A stretch of DNA of 64,000 nucleotides from Kitasatospora setae KM-6054 (GTDB lineage: Bacteria; Actinomycetota; Actinomycetes; Streptomycetales; Streptomycetaceae): NCBI RefSeq assembly GCF_000269985.1, contig NC_016109.1, positions 7,343,001-7,407,000 of the forward strand, given 5' to 3'. The translations under genes and the position numbers were made by a program. The notes beneath the pieces are model-generated. The model saw only the letters and a program-made list of their open reading frames with translations, was not told the DNA's origin and ran no database searches. Shown in pieces: positions 1-8,590 of the stretch; positions within the stretch are counted from its first letter, which is position 1, and the number at the start of each line of letters is the position of its first letter.

Positions 1-2015
1 GCGGTGCTGCTGCCGTCGGAGACCTCGCAGATCAGCAGGCCGCCGTCGCGGATCAGCCGGAACCCGATCGGCGGCAGGCCGTAGCGGACGGCGTTGGTGA
101 TCAGCTCGCTGACCACCAACTCGGTGACGAAGGCGGCCTCTTCGATGCCCCACTCGGTGAGCTTCGCGGCCGCCAGCCGGCGGGCCCGGGCCACCTCGGA
201 CGGGTCGTGGCGCAGCGACCAGTCGGCGACGTCCTGGGTGTGCAGGGCCCGGGTGCGGGCCAGCAGCAGGACGACGTCGTCGGTCGGGGCGTCCGGGCCG
301 AGGGTCGCGGAGAGCACCTGGTCGCACAGGTCCTCCAGCGAGTCGGCGGGGGCGGCGAGGGCCGATCCGAGCCGGCCCAGGCCGAGTTCGGGGTCGCCGC
401 GGAGTTCGGAGGCGCGCAGCAGGCCGTCGGTGTACAGCGCCAGCACGCTGCCCTCGGGGACCTCCAACTCGACTGACTCGAACGGGAGTCCGCCGAGCCC
501 GAGCGGCGGTCCGGCCGGGAGCTCGGGGAAGGCCACGGTGTTGTCCGGGCCGACCAGGGCCGGGCCCGGGTGGCCGGCCCGGGCCAGCGAACAGGTGCGG
601 GTGACCGGGTCGTAGACCGCGTACAGGCAGGCCGCGCCGACGCTGCTGCCGGCCCAGGCGGTGCCGCCCTCGGGCAGCTCGTCGAGGTCGACCCGGAGCA
701 CCAGGTCGTCGAGGTGGGTGAGGAGTTCGTCCGGCGGCATGTCGATGTCGGCGAGGGTGCGGACCGCCGTCCGGAGCCGGCCCATCGCGGCGGAGGCGGG
801 CACGCCGTGGCCGACCACGTCGCCGACCACCAGGGCGACCCGGGCGCCGGAGAGCGGGATCACGTCGAACCAGTCGCCGCCGACGCCCTCCCGGCCGCCC
901 GCCGGGAGGTAGCGGAAGGCCACCTCGACGGCGGCCTGCCGGGGCGTCCGGGTCGGCAGCAGGGAGCGCTGGAGGGCGAGCGCGGTGTCGCGCTGCTGGG
1001 TGTACTGGCGGGCGTTGTCGATCGACAGCGAGGCGCGCGCGGTCAGTTCGGTGGCCAGCAGCAGGTCGTCGTCGTCGAACGGCTCCGGGGTGCGGTGCCG
1101 CAGGAAGATCGCCACGCCGAGCGTGGTGCCACGGGCGGTCAGCGGCACCAGCAGCGAGGAGTGGATGCCGAACTCCTTGGCCAGCCGCTCCCGTTCGGGC
1201 TCCCGGGCCAGCCAGGCGCGGATCTCCGGATCGTGGTAGTCGGTGCGCAGCGGACGGCCGGAGGCGAGCACCCGGGCCATCGGCGAGTCCGGCGCGATGA
1301 CGTCCCCGGCGCCGGTGGCGACCACGGACTCCGGGCAGCCCGGCAGCACCGAGCGCTGGGCGACCCGGTAGAACACCAGGCCGGCACTGGACGGCAGGCC
1401 GCCGCCGAACACCGAGTCGAGCAGGTCGACGCCGGTGAAGTCGGCGAAGCCCTCGGCCGCGACGTCCGCCAACTCCTCGGCGGTGCGCTCCACTTCGAGG
1501 GTCGAACCGATCCGCAGCCCGGCCTCGCCGAGCAGCGCCAGCCGACGCCGGGCCCGCTCCTCGGCGCTGAGCGGCGCGGTGGCGGCAGCGGCTGCGGCCT
1601 CGACCTCGGGCCCGGGCCCGGTCGTGGGGCCGGCCGGCACCGGCGACGGCTCGGTCAGCCCGACGGCCCCGACGGCCCCGACGGCCTCGGCGGTCAGCGG
1701 CCGCAGCGGCTGCGCGGAGAGCACCCAGCCGGGCTCGCCGCGCGCCGTCCGGACCGGCACCGCGCCCAGCTCGACCGCCACCGGGTCGTCCTCGGAGCGG
1801 CACAGCCGGACCATCCCGGTGAACGGTTCGTGCCGAACCACCGCGCGCAGCAAGGCGGTCGGCACCTCCCCGGCCAGCAGTTCGACGGCCGGCCGCCCCA
1901 GCGTCCGGCCCGCGCCGAACCCGGTCAGCCGCTCCGCCGCCACCGACCAGCCGGTGACCGCCCCGCCGGCCTCGACCGTCGCGGTCGCCGCCTGGCCCGT
2001 CACCCGAGTCGCCAT
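1..2015 (-). CDS. SpoIIE/PP2C-type phosphatase with PAS-like, GAF and HATPase domains (3' partial)
   Basis: The minus-strand ORF starts at ATG 2015 (MATRVTGQAATATVEAG) behind an AAGGGGG-like ribosome site and runs off the left edge after about 671 codons. Domain order is a PAS-like N-terminus (about 10-120), a GAF domain (about 190-340), a PP2C/SpoIIE phosphatase core (GDWFDVIPL, VVGDVVGHG and the TDGLL box supply metal-binding Asp residues), then an RsbW-like HATPase whose N box reads ELVVSELITNAVRYG. The last visible residues (EVSDGSST) resemble the G1 box. Such fusions are common in streptomycetes; in the family the phosphatase acts on anti-sigma-antagonist proteins and the kinase-like part acts as an anti-sigma or switch domain. 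No transmembrane segment is visible, so it is probably cytosolic. It is divergent from the kinase fusion gene at 2251, with 235 bp between them. Family call is firm; target unknown. Confidence 0.9.
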   Translation of the reverse strand, partial: MATRVTGQAATATVEAGGAVTGWSVAAERLTGFGAGRTLGRPAVELLAGEVPTALLRAVVRHEPFTGMVRLCRSEDDPVAVELGAVPVRTARGEPGWVLSAQPLRPLTAEAVGAVGAVGLTEPSPVPAGPTTGPGPEVEAAAAAATAPLSAEERARRRLALLGEAGLRIGSTLEVERTAEELADVAAEGFADFTGVDLLDSVFGGGLPSSAGLVFYRVAQRSVLPGCPESVVATGAGDVIAPDSPMARVLASGRPLRTDYHDPEIRAWLAREPERERLAKEFGIHSSLLVPLTARGTTLGVAIFLRHRTPEPFDDDDLLLATELTARASLSIDNARQYTQQRDTALALQRSLLPTRTPRQAAVEVAFRYLPAGGREGVGGDWFDVIPLSGARVALVVGDVVGHGVPASAAMGRLRTAVRTLADIDMPPDELLTHLDDLVLRVDLDELPEGGTAWAGSSVGAACLYAVYDPVTRTCSLARAGHPGPALVGPDNTVAFPELPAGPPLGLGGLPFESVELEVPEGSVLALYTDGLLRASELRGDPELGLGRLGSALAAPADSLEDLCDQVLSATLGPDAPTDDVVLLLARTRALHTQDVADWSLRHDPSEVARARRLAAAKLTEWGIEEAAFVTELVVSELITNAVRYGLPPIGFRLIRDGGLLICEVSDGSST

Positions 2016-2250
2016 GTCCGTCCAACCCCCTTCGGAGCAGCAAGATCCAGGCCATCACTTCCCAGCATCGCCGTCCGACCTGACCGCCTCAAACCGCCAC
2101 GCCGGGAAACCCGGGACCAGGCTCGGGCGGGTCCGGGACGCGCACGGCGCCGGGACGCGCACGGGGGCGGGGCGTGCCGGACGCCGGCCGCCGCGGCCGG
2201 TGGTCACGAACAGATCATGGCCGCCCGGGAGCCCGCCGGGGAGCGATATC

Positions 2251-5244
2251 GTGTGGGCCGTGACAGACGGGGACGGGACGCTGATCGGTGGACGCTACCG
2301 GCTGATCGAGCCGGTCGGGCGGGGCGGGATGGGCCGGGTCTGGCGGGGGAGGGACGAGACCCTGCACCGCGAGGTCGCGGTCAAGGAGATCCTGTTCCCC
2401 GCCGGACTCGAAGACGAGCAGCGGGAGTTGCTGCTCCAGCGGGTGATGCGGGAGGCCCGGGTCGCGGCCGGGCTCAACCACCCGGGGATCATCACGGTGT
2501 TCGACGTGGTCGAGCACGAGGGCGCCCCGGTGATCGTGATGGAGTTCGTGGTCGGCACCTCGCTGGCCGCCACCGTCCGCGACCACGGCCGCCTGCCCGC
2601 CGCCCGGGTCGCCGGGATCGGCCTGGCCGTACTGGACGCGCTGACCGCCGCGCACGCCGCGGGCGTCGTGCACCGCGACCTGAAGCCCGACAACATCCTG
2701 CTCAGCGGCAACCGGGTGGTGCTCACCGACTTCGGCATCGCCAGCATCACCGACGCCACCATGTCGCTCACCAACACCGGCACGCTGCTCGGCACCCCCG
2801 CCTACATGGCCCCCGAGCAGCTCGACGGCAAGCCCGCCACCCCGGCCTCCGACCTGTGGTCGCTGGGCGCCACGCTGCACACCGCGGTCGAGGGCGAGGC
2901 GCCGTTCGCCGCGACCACGCTGACCGCCCTGTACGTCGCGATCCTCACCCAGCCCCCGCGCCCGTCCCGGCACGCCGGACCGCTCACCCCCGCGCTGCTC
3001 GGCCTGCTGGTCAAGGACCCGGGACTGCGGCTGACCGCCGAGCAGGCCGTCCGCGCCCTCGCCGCGGCCGCCCAGTCCGCGCCCGCGGCCCCGCCGGTGC
3101 CGCTGCCGCACCAGCAGACGGTCCGCGACGCCGCCCCGGCGCCCGTCCCGGTGCCGCCCGCCCCGACCACCCCGCCGCCGCTCCCCGCGACCCCGCCGCC
3201 ACCCGTCCCGACGTCGACGCCCGCGCCGTCCCCGGCACCGACACCGGGCCCGGGCCCGGTACCCGCGGACAGCCCGAACCCGTACGCGGCGCCGAACCCG
3301 TACGCCTCGCCGCTGCCGTTCCCGAACCCGTACGCGGCGCCGCTGCCGTTGCCGCCGGTCGGGACGACGGCGCCGCCGGTGGGGGCGGGCGGCGGCGGGC
3401 CCGGCGGGGCGGGGCGGCGGCGGAAGGTGCTGCTGTTCGGCGCGCTCGGGGTGCTCGCGGCCGTGGTGCCGGGGAGCATCCTGGCGACGAACCTGCTGGG
3501 GAAGAAGGAGGACCCCGCCGGCGGTGGCGGCGGTTCCTCGGCGTCCGCGTCGGCCTCGCGCAGTGCGGACGGCGGTGGCGGCAGCACGACCACCGCGGCG
3601 TACGGCGCGGCGATCGGCCGGGTGCTGAACCCGTCCGACCAGAAGGGCGGCACCCTCAAGCTGGGCCTGTCCGGCGACCTGGACTCGCTGGACCCGGCGC
3701 GCTCCTACTACAACTCCACCTGGAACTTCCAGCGCTTCTACGCCCGCACCCTGTACGCGTACGACGGCAAGCCCGGCCAGGCCGGGACCGCCGTGGTGCC
3801 GGACCTGGCGAGCGCCGCGCCCGAGGTCTCCGCCGACGGCCGGACGTACACGGTGCGGCTGCGCGACGGCCTGAAGTTCGAGGACGGCACGCCGATCACC
3901 GCCAAGGACGTCAAGTACGCCATCGAGCGGTCCTTCGACCAGGAGAAGCTGTACGGCGGCCCGACGCTGCTGGCCGACGAACTCGACCAGGGCCAGGGCT
4001 ACAAGGGGCCGTACACCGACACCGACCCCGGGAAGCTGGGCCTGAACTCGGTGCGTACGCCGGACGACCGCACCCTGGTGTTCAGCCTCGCCAAGCCCAA
4101 CGGCGACTTCCCCTACCTGCTGACCCTGGGCACCACCTCGCCCGTCCCGCAGGCCGCCGACACCCGCGACAAGTACACCGAGAAGCCGGTCTCCTCCGGG
4201 CCGTACAAGTTCCGCACCGTGCAGCTCGGCAAGAGCTACGAGCTGGAGCGCAACCCTGCCTGGGACCGGTCCACCGACCCGCTGCGCAAGGCGCTGCCGG
4301 ACCGGATCCGGCTGACCGTCGCGACCGGCGGCGACGAGGTCGACGCCAAACTGCTCTCCGGCGACCTCGACCTCGACCTCGCCCAGGGCGGACTCCAGCC
4401 CACCACCCGGGCCAAGGTCCTCGCCGACCCCGAGCTCAAGGCCCGGGCCGACGACCCCGCCACCGGCACCCTGCGCTACGTCGCGATCGTCCCGGCCGTC
4501 GCGCCGCTCGACGACCGGCACTGCCGCAACGCCGTGCTGTACGCCGCCGACACCACCGCCCTGCAGACCGCGCGCGGCGGCCCCGAGGCCGGCGCGCTCG
4601 CCGGCTCGATGCTGCCGCCGACCGTGAGCGGCTGGGACGACTACGACCCGTACGGCCTCACCGACGGCAAGCCCGACACCGCCAAGGCCAAGGCCGAACT
4701 CGCCGCCTGCGGCAAGCCCGAAGGCTTCGCCGTCACCCTGGCCGCCCGCGCCAGCAACCCGAAGGAGCAGGCGGCCGCGCAGGCCCTGCAGAGCTCGCTC
4801 AGGACCGTCGGGATCAGCGTCACCATCGAGGGCTACGACGTCACCCAGATGGCCGGCACGGTCGGCTCGCCCGACAACGTCAAGTCCAAGGGCTACGGGC
4901 TGATCGTCGACGGCTGGCTCGCCGACTACCCGTCGGGCCGGGCCTTCCTGCAGGACATGGTCGACGGCCGGCGGATCCGGCCGACCGGCAACCTCAACTA
5001 CGCCGGCGTCAACGACCCCGAGATCAACGCCTGGTTCGACCAGGCCACCGCCCAGGGCGACCGCGCCAAGGCCGCCGACCTCTACCGGAAGATCAACCAC
5101 AAGGTCACCGACGGCGCCTACTACCTGCCCTACAACGCCACCCATGTCCTGAACTACCGCAACCCGCGGCTGACCAACGTCTACGTCACCGACGCGTACG
5201 GCGGCGTCGACGTGCAGGCGCTGGGGGTCTCCGACGGCGCGTGA
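2251..5244 (+). CDS. Ser/Thr protein kinase fused to an extracellular SBP_bac_5-type solute-binding domain
   Basis: A single 997-codon protein. The N-terminal kinase (about 12-275) has the Lys motif VAVKEIL, the catalytic loop HRDLKPDN with Asp143, DFGIAS and the APE-like YMAPEQ. A Pro-rich linker (about 290-385) with NPYA repeats follows, then one transmembrane helix (about 391-415, LLFGALGVLAAVVPG), a Gly/Ser stretch, and from about 467 a full oligopeptide-binding lipoprotein-like domain (GGTLKLGLSGDLDSLDP, DGLKFEDGTPITAKDVKYA). Topology should place the kinase inside and the binding domain outside, so ligand-controlled phosphorylation is the natural inference. Most actinobacterial receptor kinases carry PASTA or similar sensors instead. 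GTG 2251 is preferred over GTG 2260 because GGGGAG lies about 8 nt upstream of it; the reading frame is also open upstream. No ABC permease is adjacent. Confidence 0.9.
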   Translation: MWAVTDGDGTLIGGRYRLIEPVGRGGMGRVWRGRDETLHREVAVKEILFPAGLEDEQRELLLQRVMREARVAAGLNHPGIITVFDVVEHEGAPVIVMEFVVGTSLAATVRDHGRLPAARVAGIGLAVLDALTAAHAAGVVHRDLKPDNILLSGNRVVLTDFGIASITDATMSLTNTGTLLGTPAYMAPEQLDGKPATPASDLWSLGATLHTAVEGEAPFAATTLTALYVAILTQPPRPSRHAGPLTPALLGLLVKDPGLRLTAEQAVRALAAAAQSAPAAPPVPLPHQQTVRDAAPAPVPVPPAPTTPPPLPATPPPPVPTSTPAPSPAPTPGPGPVPADSPNPYAAPNPYASPLPFPNPYAAPLPLPPVGTTAPPVGAGGGGPGGAGRRRKVLLFGALGVLAAVVPGSILATNLLGKKEDPAGGGGGSSASASASRSADGGGGSTTTAAYGAAIGRVLNPSDQKGGTLKLGLSGDLDSLDPARSYYNSTWNFQRFYARTLYAYDGKPGQAGTAVVPDLASAAPEVSADGRTYTVRLRDGLKFEDGTPITAKDVKYAIERSFDQEKLYGGPTLLADELDQGQGYKGPYTDTDPGKLGLNSVRTPDDRTLVFSLAKPNGDFPYLLTLGTTSPVPQAADTRDKYTEKPVSSGPYKFRTVQLGKSYELERNPAWDRSTDPLRKALPDRIRLTVATGGDEVDAKLLSGDLDLDLAQGGLQPTTRAKVLADPELKARADDPATGTLRYVAIVPAVAPLDDRHCRNAVLYAADTTALQTARGGPEAGALAGSMLPPTVSGWDDYDPYGLTDGKPDTAKAKAELAACGKPEGFAVTLAARASNPKEQAAAQALQSSLRTVGISVTIEGYDVTQMAGTVGSPDNVKSKGYGLIVDGWLADYPSGRAFLQDMVDGRRIRPTGNLNYAGVNDPEINAWFDQATAQGDRAKAADLYRKINHKVTDGAYYLPYNATHVLNYRNPRLTNVYVTDAYGGVDVQALGVSDGA

Positions 5245-5293
5245 CGGCGGATCTCCGGGGCGGGACGAGGGGGTGGCGGGGTGCGGGCCCCCG

Positions 5294-5299
5294 TAGAAT
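5294..5299 (+). promoter_or_regulatory. -10 box for leaderless hxlR-type gene
   Basis: TAGAAT matches the actinobacterial TAGRRT -10 consensus and ends 8 nt before the ATG at 5308. No Shine-Dalgarno sequence precedes that ATG, so a leaderless mRNA is likely. The -35 region is weak. Confidence 0.45.
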
Positions 5300-5307
5300 C
5301 CCGGGGC

Positions 5308-5673
5308 ATGAGCGAGCCGCTTGACCCCGACATGTTCTCCGCCTGCCAGGGGCCGCCCCTCCCCATGCGGATGAACAACAAGTGGGGCCCGAAGATCATC
5401 ACCTGCCTGAAGGACGGGAAGCGGCGCTTCTCGGAACTCCAGGTCCCGCTCAAGGGCATCACGCCCAAGGTCCTCTCCGAGTCCCTGCGCGCGATGGAGC
5501 GGGACGGGTTCCTCACCCGCACCTCCTACCCCGGGGTGCCGCCGCGCGTCGAGTACGAGCTGACCGAGCTGGGGCGCTCGACGCTCGAACCGATGGAAGC
5601 CTGGTGCGCCTGGGCCGAGCAGCACCTGGCCGAACTCGTCGACGCCCGCGCGGCCTACGACGACGCCTCCTGA
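5308..5673 (+). CDS. HxlR-family winged-helix transcriptional regulator
   Basis: A 121-residue protein with the whole HxlR (DUF24) pattern: a Cys-containing N-terminus (DMFSACQG), PMRMNNKWGPKIITCLKDG, the recognition-helix region RFSELQVPLKGITPKVLSESLRAMERDGFL (quoted in part only) and a wing ending YELTELG. Members are small dimeric repressors or activators that often respond to electrophiles or redox stress and control a nearby oxidoreductase. The reductase gene at 5822 lies 148 bp downstream on the same strand and is the obvious candidate target. An in-frame upstream GTG at 5281 is less likely because the -10 box would lie inside the coding region. Confidence 0.88.
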   Translation: MSEPLDPDMFSACQGPPLPMRMNNKWGPKIITCLKDGKRRFSELQVPLKGITPKVLSESLRAMERDGFLTRTSYPGVPPRVEYELTELGRSTLEPMEAWCAWAEQHLAELVDARAAYDDAS

Positions 5674-5718
5674 GCCCTTGAGCCCTTGAGCCCTTGAGCC
5701 CTTGAGCCCTTGAGTCCG
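5671..5718 (+). repeat. 8-bp tandem repeat (TGAGCCCT x5 plus a degenerate copy)
   Basis: Five perfect copies of TGAGCCCT start on the stop codon of the HxlR gene, followed by TGAGTCCG. An odd inverted motif CGGTAACCG lies downstream before the reductase gene. The role is unknown; it could be replication slippage or a spaced array of half-sites. Confidence 0.8.
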
Positions 5719-5821
5719 CCGGCCGCCGCCTTCCTATCGTTGCGGTAACCGAGGGGGCGGCGGATAGCTTTCCCGAGCAGGCCGGGGGAACCGGCGGAGC
5801 GCTACGGAGGGAAGCTGAGCG

Positions 5822-6466
5822 ATGAGCAGGATCGTCGTGTTCGGAGCGGGTGGCAACGCCGGACGCCGTGCCGTCACCGAGGCCGTGACCCGCGGGCACC
5901 GGGTCACCGCGGTGGTGCGGGACCCGGCGAAGTACCGGGAGCTGGAGCGCGAGGGCGTGACCCTGGTCGGGGGCGACGTCACCGCGGCGGACAGCGTCGC
6001 CGCCGTCGCGGTCGGCCACGACGCCGTGATCTCCACGGTCTTCCGGGCCGACGTCGCCCCCGCCGACTTCTACGCCGCGGCCGCCGCCGCCCTGGTCGAG
6101 GGCCTGACCGGAGCCGGCGTCAGCCGCCTGGTCGCGGTCGGCGTGGGCACCGCGCTGGAGGCGGAGCCGGGCGTGGCCGTGCACGACGCGCCCGAATTCC
6201 CGGCGGCGTACCGGCAGTTCTCGATCGGCCACTCGGTCGAGAACGACGTCTACCGCGCCAGCGGGCTCGACTGGGTCGTCGTCACCCCGCCCCCCACCGT
6301 CCTGGACGCCGAGGCCGTGCGCACCGGCCGCTACCGCACCGGCGGCCCGGCCGTCCTGCCGACCGAGCCGGACGCCCCCGCCTTCTCCTACGCCGACCTG
6401 GCCGTCGCCCTGGTCGACGAGGCCACCCGGCCCGCCCACCACCGCGCGGTCGTCGCCGTCGGCTGA
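5822..6466 (+). CDS. NAD(P)-binding reductase, atypical SDR / NmrA-like (YwnB type)
   Basis: A 214-residue Rossmann protein starting at ATG 5822 behind a strong GGAGGG. It opens with IVVFGAGGNAGRRAV, the GxxGxxG dinucleotide motif, followed by HRVTAVVRDP, whose Arg suggests NADP(H). The middle includes the family-typical ISTVFRAD and DWVVVTPPPTVLD. There is no YxxxK active site, as in the atypical NAD(P)H-binding (DUF/PF13460) group that includes YwnB and biliverdin-reductase-like proteins. Substrate is not predictable. It lies downstream of the HxlR regulator on the same strand, a usual arrangement for stress-responsive reductases. Confidence 0.85.
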   Translation: MSRIVVFGAGGNAGRRAVTEAVTRGHRVTAVVRDPAKYRELEREGVTLVGGDVTAADSVAAVAVGHDAVISTVFRADVAPADFYAAAAAALVEGLTGAGVSRLVAVGVGTALEAEPGVAVHDAPEFPAAYRQFSIGHSVENDVYRASGLDWVVVTPPPTVLDAEAVRTGRYRTGGPAVLPTEPDAPAFSYADLAVALVDEATRPAHHRAVVAVG

Positions 6467-6547
6467 CGCCGGGGCGCCGGGTCGCCGGGTCGGCGGGGCC
6501 CCGCCGTCCGTACCCGGCGCACCGGTCGGAGCGGGGCCGGAAATCCC

Positions 6548-6577
6548 TTACGGCAGGCGGGATCCCGCCGCTAGAGT
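6548..6577 (+). promoter_or_regulatory. Candidate promoter of the secreted DNRLRE-like gene
   Basis: TAGAGT at 6572-6577 matches TAGRRT, and TTACGG at 6548-6553 lies 18 bp upstream as a partial -35. The ATG at 6629 follows a GGGAGGGG ribosome site. Confidence 0.45.
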
Positions 6578-6628
6578 GCCCGCCAGAGGACGCCCCCTCC
6601 GGGGCGTCGGGGGAGGGGTTTTCCAACC

Positions 6629-8524
6629 ATGCCAAGACAGACGGGGCGGTGGCGGGGCAGGCGTCCCGCCGCCCTGTTCACCACGGCCGCGGTCGTGCTG
6701 GCGGGGATGGTGCTGTCCGCCGCGCCGGCCGCTGCCGCGCCGCCGATCCAGCAGGCGCCGCAGGTCTCGCTGGCGTACACCGACGAGGCCGCGCCGACGA
6801 CGAGCCACCCGCAGCCGACCGGCGAACTGCCGCTGGGCAGTTGGCGCGACGAGCAGGGCGCCGCGCACACGTCGCGGGTGTACGCCTCCTTCGACCTGAC
6901 GGGCTTCGCCGCCAAGGACACCGGGAAGCACGTGGTGGCCGGCTGGCTCGTCTTCGGCGAGACCTCGGCCGCGAGCTACGTCCCGCGGACCGTCGAGGTC
7001 TGGCAGACCGCGACGCCCACCGCCCCGGTCACCTGGCGCCGGGCGCCCGCCGAGAAGAAGAAGCTGGGCACGGTGACCGCCACCGCCGCCGGCCCCGCCT
7101 CCTACCTGCGGCTGGACCTGGACGACGCGGCCGCGAGCGCCGCCGCGTCCGGCAGCCGCACGCTCTCCCTCGAACTGCGGCTCTCCGACGCGGACGAGGC
7201 AAACCCCGCGCTGGGGCGCCGGCTGAACCCGCGCATGTTCCTGTACGCGACGTCCGACACCGCGCCCGGCACGCCCACCGACCTGTACAGCCAGCAGTAC
7301 GCCTGCGCGGACAAGAACCGCCCCTACCTGGGCACCCTGACGCCACCGCTGACGGCGGTGCTGCACGACGCCGACCCGAACGACGAGTACCTCACGGGCA
7401 CCTTCGCGATCTGGCCCTCCGGTCACCCGGAGCAGCGCACCGAGTTCACCGCCGCCAACACCGTCAAGGACTGCGGCCGGCCGGCGACCGTGCCGCCCGG
7501 TGTGCTCGCCGACGGCGGCACGTACAGCTGGCAGGTCCGGGGCGGCGACGGCACCGAGCTGTCCGCCTGGTCCAAGCCCTGCACCTTCCACGTCGACGTC
7601 ACCAGTCCCGCCGCCGCGCCCGTGGTGACCTCGGCGAACTTCCCGGAGGGCCAGGTCGGCCCGGGCGGCGTCCCCGCCGAGTTCACGATCACCTCGAACG
7701 GGACCGCCGACGTCGAGGGCTACCAGTACGGCTGGAGCCAGGACCTGTCCGTCGACGGCTGGACCACCGGCCCGGACGGGCTCCCGCAGTGGACCGACCC
7801 GTACACCCGGCCGGGCCACGTCCGGGCGGACCGGCTCGGCGGCGCGGTCGACCTGACGCTGCCGCCGCCGGACGCCGGCCCGGCCACGCTCTTCGTCCGC
7901 AGCCTCGACCGGGCGGGCAACCCCTCGCCCACCACCAGCTACCGGTTCTACGTCCCCAGCACCATGCCCACGGTGACCGGTCTGCCGAACCCCGTGCTGC
8001 TGGACACCCCCTTCACCCTGCGACTGGCGCCCAACGCGAGCCTCGCCGCGGTCGACAGCTACACCGTGCAGGTCAACTACGACCCGCCCCAGACCGTGCC
8101 GGCCGCCGCCGACGGCACCGCCTCGGTGACGCTCGCCCTCGCCCGCGCCGGCGGCAGCCTCATCACCGTGCGCAGCCACAGCCCCAACGGCTGGGTCAGC
8201 TCCTCCAACCGGCTGTTCGCCTACGTCGACACCAGCCCCACCGTCAGCTCCGAGACCTACCCGGAGGACACCGGATCCGGCGCCACCGGCGGCGGGCCCG
8301 GGATCGCCGGCACCTTCACCTTCGCCCCGAAGGTGCGGAACACCGCGTCCTACACCTACTCCCTCGACTTCGGCCCCGAGACGACCGTCGCCGCGGCGGC
8401 GGACGGCACGGCGCAGATCTCCTGGGCCCCGGACAGCAGCGGGTCGCACACCGTCTACGTGTACTCGACCGACCGGGACGGGCGGACGTACGAGACGTAC
8501 TACTACTACTTCACCGTGAACTGA
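6629..8524 (+). CDS. Secreted DNRLRE-domain-like beta-sandwich protein
   Basis: A 631-residue protein with a typical Sec signal: twin-Arg-rich N-region (RWRGRRP), hydrophobic core LFTTAAVVLAGMVL and a signal peptidase site after APAAAA. The mature part begins with a DNRLRE-like module (about 40-215: SRVYASFDLTGF, then RTVEVWQTATP and TVTWRRAP-like strands), followed by Ig/FN3-like repeats with GTYSWQVR and two homologous C-terminal sandwiches ending in ADGTASVTLALA and ADGTAQISWAP. No catalytic residues or sortase motif are visible. Such proteins are exported surface or matrix proteins in streptomycetes; function is not known. A strong hairpin follows the stop. Confidence 0.75.
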   Translation: MPRQTGRWRGRRPAALFTTAAVVLAGMVLSAAPAAAAPPIQQAPQVSLAYTDEAAPTTSHPQPTGELPLGSWRDEQGAAHTSRVYASFDLTGFAAKDTGKHVVAGWLVFGETSAASYVPRTVEVWQTATPTAPVTWRRAPAEKKKLGTVTATAAGPASYLRLDLDDAAASAAASGSRTLSLELRLSDADEANPALGRRLNPRMFLYATSDTAPGTPTDLYSQQYACADKNRPYLGTLTPPLTAVLHDADPNDEYLTGTFAIWPSGHPEQRTEFTAANTVKDCGRPATVPPGVLADGGTYSWQVRGGDGTELSAWSKPCTFHVDVTSPAAAPVVTSANFPEGQVGPGGVPAEFTITSNGTADVEGYQYGWSQDLSVDGWTTGPDGLPQWTDPYTRPGHVRADRLGGAVDLTLPPPDAGPATLFVRSLDRAGNPSPTTSYRFYVPSTMPTVTGLPNPVLLDTPFTLRLAPNASLAAVDSYTVQVNYDPPQTVPAAADGTASVTLALARAGGSLITVRSHSPNGWVSSSNRLFAYVDTSPTVSSETYPEDTGSGATGGGPGIAGTFTFAPKVRNTASYTYSLDFGPETTVAAAADGTAQISWAPDSSGSHTVYVYSTDRDGRTYETYYYYFTVN

Positions 8525-8543
8525 CGCCGCGACAGCGGAGTGA

Positions 8544-8579
8544 GGCGAGGGGGGCACGCGAACGCGTGCCCCCCTCGCC
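8544..8579. terminator. Bidirectional hairpin terminator
   Basis: A perfect 17-bp inverted repeat (GGCGAGGGGGGCACGCG and its complement) with a 2-nt AA centre lies between the convergent DNRLRE-like and acyl-CoA ligase genes. There is no U-tract, as is usual in actinobacteria. Confidence 0.9.
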
Positions 8580-8590
8580 GTGGCCCGGCA

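Noticed and set aside
570..5324. A 1584-codon plus-strand frame across the phosphatase and kinase genes
   Set aside because: It is Arg/Pro/Gly-rich with no motif, while the other frames hold full PP2C, HATPase, kinase and SBP motifs.
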